Shown here: positions 5,471-10,461 of the stretch, one piece after another | How positions within the stretch are numbered: position 1 is the stretch's first letter | Layout of the letters: the number at the start of each line of letters is the position of its first letter | Assembly (NCBI GenBank): GCA_009773075.1 | Contig: WOUX01000028.1 | Coordinates: 1 to 10,461 of the forward strand | Direction of reading: 5' to 3' | DNA from: a bacterium | Lineage (GTDB): Bacteria; Desulfobacterota; UBA8473 | Length of the DNA stretch: 10,461 nt | Made by a program: the position numbers and the translations under genes | The notes under the pieces: generated by a model | Databases searched by the model: none | Told to the model about the DNA's origin: nothing | Seen by the model: only the letters and a program-made list of their open reading frames with translations

Positions 5471-7423
5471 ATGGAAAAGGGAAAATTGTGCTACATGCCG
5501 CACAATTTATATAAGATATTTTTTATTATAGTCATTTTCTGGATATTCTCATGGAGTATTAATGGGATCCAGTTTTCTTATGATTCATGGAGTCATCTAT
5601 CCATTGGCAGATATATTATTGAGAATCTAACCATACCCGGAACCTTTGTTTTTTCTTACTCCCTTCCCCAGGAAGAATGGGTAAACTATGAATGGCTTTT
5701 TCAGGTTATATTCTGTCAGATATTTCGCATTTTCTCCTATAAGGGTGTTCTTGTCTTTGGGGCGTTGCTTATTACGGCAACTTTTCTCCTTATATCTCTC
5801 CATCGTTCGTTTAGGGGGAAAACTTCGGGAAGAAAGCTTGAAGATTGGTATGATTTACGGGATTACTTTAACAAAAGGGTTATTATCCCTCTTATAGTTA
5901 TCATGCTAGCCTTCCTGGTTATTGAACCCAGGTTAACCCTTCGTCCTCATCTCTTTGAATATCTGTTTCTGGCATCATTTCTCCTTATCCTGCTCAGGTA
6001 CAATACCAGTAAAAAGAGTTTCGCAATACTCCCCCTTACTCAAATCCTCTGGATAAATATCCATGCAAGCGCTATTTTAGGACCATTGATAATTCTAGCC
6101 TGTTTAGTAGGGGGGTTGATAGACAATTCTATCAACAAAGAGCAAAAAACCAAGGGGTGGAATGACTTAAAAAAACTGTTTGTACTTTTTATATTGGTTT
6201 CATTATCTACACTGATTAACCCTTATACCTATAAGATTTTTTATGTCCCTTATGAATCAATAGCCTTTTATTTAAAGAATCCAGATATTCAACCTCTATT
6301 CGTCGAAAGACAGAACATATTTACTGCCAGCTCTTTTAGGGAAATTGTCTCCTGTATGACACTCCTCCTTCTGAGTGGGTATTCCTTTGTCAAACTCAGG
6401 AGGAAACAGAGATTTTCGGATTTGCTCATCTATTTCCTTTTTGTCCTATTGCTTTTGCAGGGAAGAAGATTCACAGGAGAGTTTGCTATAGCAAGCTCGA
6501 TCTTTTTTATCGAAAATATGAGACGATACGAATACAAAAAAACTGTTGAAAAAACTGGGGGGGCATTCCCCAAATCTTCTGCGATAAGCGCTATAAAACT
6601 GATCCCCTCTGTCTTATTCTTTTTCCTACTCTTTGTACCGAATATTCACTCAGGATGGAATATGAAAAGCGACCGGTCCCCTCTCCCAGTAAAGGCAGTG
6701 GGGTTTATTGAGCAGACAGACTTAAAAGGAAACATGTTTAATTCATTAGAGATAGGAGGCTACCTGATATGGAGAACCTTTCCAGAGAGGCAGGTCTTCT
6801 ATTGCGATGCCCAGGGCTTCTCTGCCTTTTTGCCTGCATTTATCAGGGCACATGCTGATCCCAATTCATGGAATGCTCTGGAGCAAAGATATGGTTTTAA
6901 CTATGCCCTGGTGGCAATTAAGGATCGCCTAGACAAGTACTTCATTGAAAAGGAAGACTGGTATCTAGTTTACTGGGACAACAGTTTTTTGCTTTATGTT
7001 AAAAAAGATGGTAGAAATGATGATGTTATTAAAAGATTTGGGTATCATTGGATTAAGCCGAGCCCAAGTTTCTCATACCTTGACGGCTATTTAAAAAACC
7101 CAAAGAGTGTATCTATGGCAATAAATGAATTCAAAATAGCATTAAGATTAAACCCTGATTTTAGGGAGGGGTATTCTTCCCTGGGCTATATCTATCTGAA
7201 GTTGGGAGACCTGGAGTCCTCTCTTAAAGAATATCTCTCTTTACTTTCTATTGACCCCCGAAATATTTCGGCGCTGACTAATATCGGAGTGATAAAGGCC
7301 AGGCAGGGAAGATTAAAGGAAGCCATTGAATACTGGCAAAAGGTCATTGAAATAGACAGCAAAAATGTTACTGCTAGCCAAAATATACAGAGAGCAAGAC
7401 AAAAACTGAGCAATACATTATAA
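5471..7423 (+). CDS. Polytopic membrane protein, GT-C-like, with C-terminal TPR repeats
   Basis: A 650-residue protein. A first helix (about 14-30) leads into a loop with Y-D38-S-W-S-H-L-S-I-G-R-Y-I and E-E-W-V-N-Y-E-W-L-F-Q, resembling the acidic first loop of GT-C glycosyltransferases. Further landmarks are R-P-H-L-F-E-Y-L-F (158-166), W-I-N-I-H-A-S (194-200) and L-I-N-P-Y-T-Y-K-I-F (248-257). About ten helices lie between 14 and 390. A soluble region follows, with F-N-S-L-E-I-G-G-Y-L-I-W (423-434), V-F-Y-C-D-A-Q and a C-terminal TPR array from about 531. The clearest units are near 565-598 and 599-632, with N-P-D-F-R-E-G-Y-S-S-L-G-Y-I-Y and D-P-R-N-I-S-A-L-T-N-I-G-V. I recognise the architecture (GT-C-like plus TPR) but no named family with a known substrate. 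It may transfer a lipid-linked sugar, with the TPRs binding partner proteins. AGGA at 5464-5467 lies 3 bases before ATG 5471; Met9 (5495), after an A/G-rich stretch, is another possible start. Confidence 0.78.
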   Translation: MEKGKLCYMPHNLYKIFFIIVIFWIFSWSINGIQFSYDSWSHLSIGRYIIENLTIPGTFVFSYSLPQEEWVNYEWLFQVIFCQIFRIFSYKGVLVFGALLITATFLLISLHRSFRGKTSGRKLEDWYDLRDYFNKRVIIPLIVIMLAFLVIEPRLTLRPHLFEYLFLASFLLILLRYNTSKKSFAILPLTQILWINIHASAILGPLIILACLVGGLIDNSINKEQKTKGWNDLKKLFVLFILVSLSTLINPYTYKIFYVPYESIAFYLKNPDIQPLFVERQNIFTASSFREIVSCMTLLLLSGYSFVKLRRKQRFSDLLIYFLFVLLLLQGRRFTGEFAIASSIFFIENMRRYEYKKTVEKTGGAFPKSSAISAIKLIPSVLFFFLLFVPNIHSGWNMKSDRSPLPVKAVGFIEQTDLKGNMFNSLEIGGYLIWRTFPERQVFYCDAQGFSAFLPAFIRAHADPNSWNALEQRYGFNYALVAIKDRLDKYFIEKEDWYLVYWDNSFLLYVKKDGRNDDVIKRFGYHWIKPSPSFSYLDGYLKNPKSVSMAINEFKIALRLNPDFREGYSSLGYIYLKLGDLESSLKEYLSLLSIDPRNISALTNIGVIKARQGRLKEAIEYWQKVIEIDSKNVTASQNIQRARQKLSNTL

Positions 7424-7426
7424 CTG

Positions 7427-8860
7427 ATGAAAGTGCTATTAATATCACCACCTTCATTCAATGCAATCCGTGGAGACTCGTCAGATATCTTTGAGGAGGA
7501 AAGCGGCATTTATCCTCCTTTGGGGCTAATGTATATCGCTGCCTATCTCAAAACACATACTGACCATTCTGTAGAGATTCTAGATACGCAGGCAAATGGA
7601 TTTACCTATACAGAGATAGAAAAGGAGATAAGGCGGACATCCCCGGATATTGTTGGCATAACTACCCTTACTTTTACCTTGATTGATGTTATCAATATAG
7701 CCAAGATGGTAAGAAGAATAGATGATAATATCCACATCTGTCTGGGTGGTCCCCATGTCTACATATATCCAGATGAGACTATCCTGTTTACCTTTGTTGA
7801 TTCTATTGTTCTGGGAGAGGGAGAGGTAGCATTTGCGGAACTGGTTAACGCTTTAGAAAAGAATACACCTCTTGGCGAAGTAAAAGGAATTACCTTTAAG
7901 AATGGTGACGAAACTATTAATACAGGACTTAGAGAATTTAATGTCAATCTGGATTCCCTTCCATTCCCCGATCGAGGGATAATCCCCTACAAGAGGTATA
8001 ACTCTGTTCTGTCTAAAGAGTCATTGATGACCACCATGATGACCAGCCGGGGCTGCCCATTTTCATGCATTTACTGCCACAGGCCTCATATGGGAAAGAA
8101 GTACAGGGCCAGATCTGCCGTCAATGTTGTGGATGAGATGGAAGGGTGTGTAAAAATGGGGGTCAGGGAATTCATGATCTTTGATGATATCTTCACTTTA
8201 GATAGAAACAGGGTATTTGAAGTATGTAAAGAGATCATCGATCGCAGATTGAATATAAGCTGGGACATAAGGTCGAGGGTAAACACTGTTGATTATGAGA
8301 TGCTGAAACAGTTGAAAAAGGCAGGTTGCAAGAGGATATCCTACGGTATTGAAGCAGGTACAGACAAGGTACTGAGGGCATTAAAAAAAGGGACAACCTT
8401 GAAGCAATCAGAAGAAGCAATAAAGATGACAAAGAATCTGGGGATAACTACTTTAGCAGACTTTATGATTGGTTCTCCTGGAGAGGAGCGAGGGGATATA
8501 TTGAAGACCATTGACTTTGCCTTGAGGCTTAAGCCTGACTTTGCTCAGTTCACTATAACGACCCCTTACCCTGCTACAGAACTCTATAGATTCGGTTTAG
8601 ATAACGGGTTAATAAAAGATGACTATTGGAAGAGATTCGCAGAAGACCCTGATGAGAATTTTGAGACCCCGGTTTGGGAAGAGACCCTTCCCAAAGAGGA
8701 GCTTATGGAGCTGTTAAATACAGCTTACCGGAGATTTTACCTCCGCCCCGGATATATTGTAAGGAGCACACTTAAAGTTCGCTCCTTTGCCGAACTTAAG
8801 AGAAAGGCAAAAGCAGGATTTAAGGTTTTTAAGGTAAGCTTGCGTGGGAGTTGTATATGA
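7427..8860 (+). CDS. B12-binding-domain radical SAM protein (first of a tandem pair)
   Basis: A 477-residue protein with the class B layout. An N-terminal Rossmann-type B12-binding-like domain (1 to about 150) contains M-K-V-L-L-I-S-P-P, P-P-L-G-L-M-Y-I-A-A-Y-L (30-41), C-L-G-G-P-H (105-110) and V-L-G-E-G-E (128-133). A linker with L-P-F-P-D-R follows. The radical SAM barrel opens with T-S-R-G-C210-P-F-S-C214-I-Y-C217, the CxxxCxxC motif for a [4Fe-4S] cluster that cleaves S-adenosylmethionine. G-I-E-A-G-T-D-K-V-L in the barrel fits the SAM-binding strand. The cobalamin-ligating DxHxxG motif is absent, as in many members of this superfamily. Known relatives include BchE, HpnP-like C-methylases and many uncharacterised lipid or natural-product enzymes. 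The substrate here is unknown. The C-terminal region contains R-R-F-Y-L-R-P-G-Y-I, shared with the next gene. The start is 3 bases after the previous stop with no clear Shine-Dalgarno sequence, so translation is probably coupled. Confidence 0.88.
   Translation: MKVLLISPPSFNAIRGDSSDIFEEESGIYPPLGLMYIAAYLKTHTDHSVEILDTQANGFTYTEIEKEIRRTSPDIVGITTLTFTLIDVINIAKMVRRIDDNIHICLGGPHVYIYPDETILFTFVDSIVLGEGEVAFAELVNALEKNTPLGEVKGITFKNGDETINTGLREFNVNLDSLPFPDRGIIPYKRYNSVLSKESLMTTMMTSRGCPFSCIYCHRPHMGKKYRARSAVNVVDEMEGCVKMGVREFMIFDDIFTLDRNRVFEVCKEIIDRRLNISWDIRSRVNTVDYEMLKQLKKAGCKRISYGIEAGTDKVLRALKKGTTLKQSEEAIKMTKNLGITTLADFMIGSPGEERGDILKTIDFALRLKPDFAQFTITTPYPATELYRFGLDNGLIKDDYWKRFAEDPDENFETPVWEETLPKEELMELLNTAYRRFYLRPGYIVRSTLKVRSFAELKRKAKAGFKVFKVSLRGSCI
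8846..8850 (+). promoter_or_regulatory. Ribosome binding site that fixes the start of the second radical SAM gene
   Basis: GGGAG sits 6 bases before ATG 8857, inside the end of the upstream gene. It supports ATG 8857 over the in-frame TTG at 8851, which would directly abut the site. Confidence 0.75.
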
Positions 8861-10296
8861 AAGTGGTACTTATCAGCGCCCCCTATCTTGATGTCTATGG
8901 TTCGATAAACATAGGTAGAAACCATACCTTCGCTTTGGGAGTAGGGTATATAGCTTCTTATCTAAAGAGAGGTGGGCACGAGGTTTCTATATTAGACCCA
9001 GAGCCCCTGGGGATGACGGATGGAGATATAAGGACGTACTTGAGAATGAAAAAACCAGATCTGGTTGGTGTGTCGAGCGCTACTCCAAATTTTAAAGGCG
9101 CCCAGAAGATGGGACTGATTGCCAAAGAAGATACCGATGCCCTTATAGTAGTGGGGGGGGTACACGCTTCAGCCCTTCCTGAGGAAGTTCTCAAGAGATC
9201 CCCTCAGTTTGATCTCGTAATAATTGGCGAGGGCGAAGAAACCATGCTGGAGCTTTGTAATTCCATCGAAGAAAGGGCTTCAGGCTTAGAAGAGATAAAG
9301 GGTTTAATGCTAAGAAAGGATGGGGCCTTTTACAGGACTCCTCCAAGACCTTTGATTCAGGAGTTAGATAATATCCCTTCCCCTGCCAGGGATTTAATAA
9401 ACCTGGACCTTTATAGGCCTCAGGTACACCTGTATCGAGGAAGAAAGAGTGCCACAATGATTACCAGCAGGGGATGCCCGGCCAAGTGTACCTTCTGCGC
9501 TACGGAAGTAACAATGGGTACTCGGTTTCGATCGCATAGTCCTAAGTACGTGGTTTCCGAGATCGAACACCTGGTCAAGAACCATGGGGTTCAAGATATT
9601 ATCATAGTAGATGATACCTTTACCATAAACTCGAATCGGGTAAAAAAAATCTGTGGTCTGATCTTGGAAAAGAAGCTCGATATAGGTTGGTTTTGTTTTG
9701 CCAGGGTTAACAATGTATCATATGAACTATTCTCCCTCATGAAGGAGGCAGGATGTTTTAGCGTCTTTTTCGGCGTGGAATCTGGAGATGAACAGGTACT
9801 GAAGAACATCAAGAAAGGCACAACCCTGGAACAGTCAAGAAATGCCATGAGGATTGCCAATCAACTTGGACTCAAGACCATGGCAGGGTTTATGATAGGC
9901 AACCCTGGAGATAACCACCAAACTATTAAAAAGACTATTGACTTTGCCTTGGAATTGAATCCTATCATTGGATCCTTTAATATAATGACTCCCTTTCCAG
10001 GGACTGAAGAATACCATAGAAACCTGGAACACAACCCCTCAGAGATGATGAATTGGGACAATTATGTGCCAAAAGGTGTAACCCCTTTGATTAGACTGGA
10101 AAATTTGAGCAAAGCCAATCTCCAGAGGTATATCTCTAAGGCATATATTAAGTTTTACCTTCGGCCAAGCCAGATATACAGGATTATAAAGAACCTCTCT
10201 TCTTTTGCCGAATTTGTGGTTTATGTGAGGGGGGCGTTGGGACTCTTCTCCAGGATACGGGAATGGATAGTGGCAAGTCGCAAGGGCGACAAATAG
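8857..10296 (+). CDS. B12-binding-domain radical SAM protein (second of a tandem pair)
   Basis: A 479-residue paralogue of the gene before it, with the same domain order. M-K-V-V-L-I-S-A-P opens a B12-binding-like domain with L-G-V-G-Y-I-A-S-Y-L, V-V-G-G-V-H (98-103) and I-I-G-E-G-E (122-127). Then comes I-P-S-P-A-R-D, and the radical SAM motif T-S-R-G-C207-P-A-K-C211-T-F-C214. F-G-V-E-S-G-D-E-Q-V-L matches the SAM-binding strand. As in its neighbour, there is no DxHxxG. The C-terminal Y-I-K-F-Y-L-R-P-S-Q-I-Y-R region matches the first copy. Start and stop overlap in ATGA (8857-8860), a classic coupled pair, and a Shine-Dalgarno sequence is well placed. Clear differences are the region just after the third cysteine (A-T-E-V-T against H-R-P-H) and the stretch before the last 80 residues, so the two probably act on different substrates or positions. 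The pair sits between a membrane glycosyltransferase-like gene and a UPF0104-like gene, which suggests a lipid, lipid carrier or sugar as substrate. Confidence 0.88.
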   Translation: MKVVLISAPYLDVYGSINIGRNHTFALGVGYIASYLKRGGHEVSILDPEPLGMTDGDIRTYLRMKKPDLVGVSSATPNFKGAQKMGLIAKEDTDALIVVGGVHASALPEEVLKRSPQFDLVIIGEGEETMLELCNSIEERASGLEEIKGLMLRKDGAFYRTPPRPLIQELDNIPSPARDLINLDLYRPQVHLYRGRKSATMITSRGCPAKCTFCATEVTMGTRFRSHSPKYVVSEIEHLVKNHGVQDIIIVDDTFTINSNRVKKICGLILEKKLDIGWFCFARVNNVSYELFSLMKEAGCFSVFFGVESGDEQVLKNIKKGTTLEQSRNAMRIANQLGLKTMAGFMIGNPGDNHQTIKKTIDFALELNPIIGSFNIMTPFPGTEEYHRNLEHNPSEMMNWDNYVPKGVTPLIRLENLSKANLQRYISKAYIKFYLRPSQIYRIIKNLSSFAEFVVYVRGALGLFSRIREWIVASRKGDK

Positions 10297-10300
10297 AGGA
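10295..10300 (+). promoter_or_regulatory. Ribosome binding site of the UPF0104-like gene
   Basis: AGAGGA overlaps the stop codon of the second radical SAM gene and lies 7 bases before GTG 10308. Its strength and spacing make GTG the likely start. Confidence 0.75.
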
Positions 10301-10307
10301 CAGCATA

Positions 10308-10461
10308 GTGGGCAGAAAGATATATTTAAGAATACTTGGTTTCCTGCTTTTGGTCTTTATACTCTCCCAAATTGATTTCCATGCCTTTGCCAACATCTTT
10401 AGCAAAATGGGGTTAGGGTATTATCTATTCGCTTTAGTGTTACTTTTCCCAGCAATGCTTT
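10308..10461 (+). CDS. YbhN/AglD/UPF0104-like membrane protein, N-terminal 51 codons (cut by window end)
   Basis: From GTG 10308 the frame stays open to the window edge. It reads a basic start (M-G-R-K-I-Y-L-R), a hydrophobic helix (I-L-G-F-L-L-L-V-F-I-L), S-Q-I-D-F-H-A-F-A-N-I-F, then G-L-G-Y-Y-L-F-A-L-V-L-L-F-P as the start of a second helix. This short-helix, I-D-F/short amphipathic segment, second-helix pattern is typical of the lysylphosphatidylglycerol synthase TM region / UPF0104 superfamily (YbhN, AglD). Its members are often found with polyprenyl-linked sugar genes and are suspected of lipid transport. The gene follows the second radical SAM gene by 11 bases, so it is in the same operon. 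With only 51 residues the family call is provisional; another polytopic membrane protein is possible. Confidence 0.68.
   Translation, partial: MGRKIYLRILGFLLLVFILSQIDFHAFANIFSKMGLGYYLFALVLLFPAML

Noticed and set aside
7192..7509. Minus-strand frame of 105 residues across the TPR/radical SAM gene junction
   Set aside because: It is antisense to two well supported genes, has no family resemblance and no ribosome binding site; the other minus-strand frames in the window are similar shadows.
8851..8853. TTG start for the second radical SAM gene
   Set aside because: ATG 8857 has GGGAG at ideal spacing, overlaps the upstream stop as ATGA, and matches the N-terminus of the paralogue.

Overview
The window is one continuous plus-strand stretch of surface and envelope genes from a bacterium of AT-leaning composition. 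The type IV pilin-like tail at the left edge, the polyprenyl-phosphate-sugar type glycosyltransferase and the polytopic GT-C-like proteins suggest a Gram-negative, probably environmental, lineage. Nothing in the sequence fixes the phylum. There is no rRNA, tRNA, CRISPR array or insertion sequence.

Layout. Bases 1-186 are the C-terminal end of a type IV pilin-like protein, closed by a strong intrinsic terminator (204-252). Bases 266-2342 carry a DUF2723/TMEM260-type membrane glycosyltransferase gene that is now broken into three reading frames. The first break is an exact 17-bp tandem duplication; the second is a short deletion with loss of frame. An intact paralogue of the same family follows (2399-4486), separated by 56 bases that contain a perfect 24-bp palindrome. 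Next, tightly packed, come a GT2 glycosyltransferase of the dolichyl/undecaprenyl-phosphate sugar synthase type (4509-5462), a second kind of polytopic membrane protein with C-terminal TPRs (5471-7423), two tandem B12-binding-domain radical SAM proteins (7427-8860 and 8857-10296), and the first 51 codons of a YbhN/AglD/UPF0104-like membrane protein (from 10308, cut by the window edge).

How the genes may work together. Gaps of 22, 8, 3, -4 and 11 bases from 2399 onward point to one transcription unit. The GT2 enzyme would charge a polyprenyl-phosphate carrier with a sugar on the cytoplasmic side. GT-C enzymes of the DUF2723 type use such lipid-linked sugars on the outer face of the membrane, and the UPF0104-type protein belongs to a superfamily often found with lipid carriers and glycolipids. 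The radical SAM pair may methylate or otherwise modify a lipid, carrier or sugar. A surface glycosylation or glycolipid locus, possibly acting on the adjacent pilin, is an inference from gene order and not proven by the sequence.

The most informative observation is the broken first DUF2723 gene beside its intact paralogue. Removing one 17-bp repeat unit restores the reading frame exactly, so the lesion is either a recent decay event or a reversible slippage switch.
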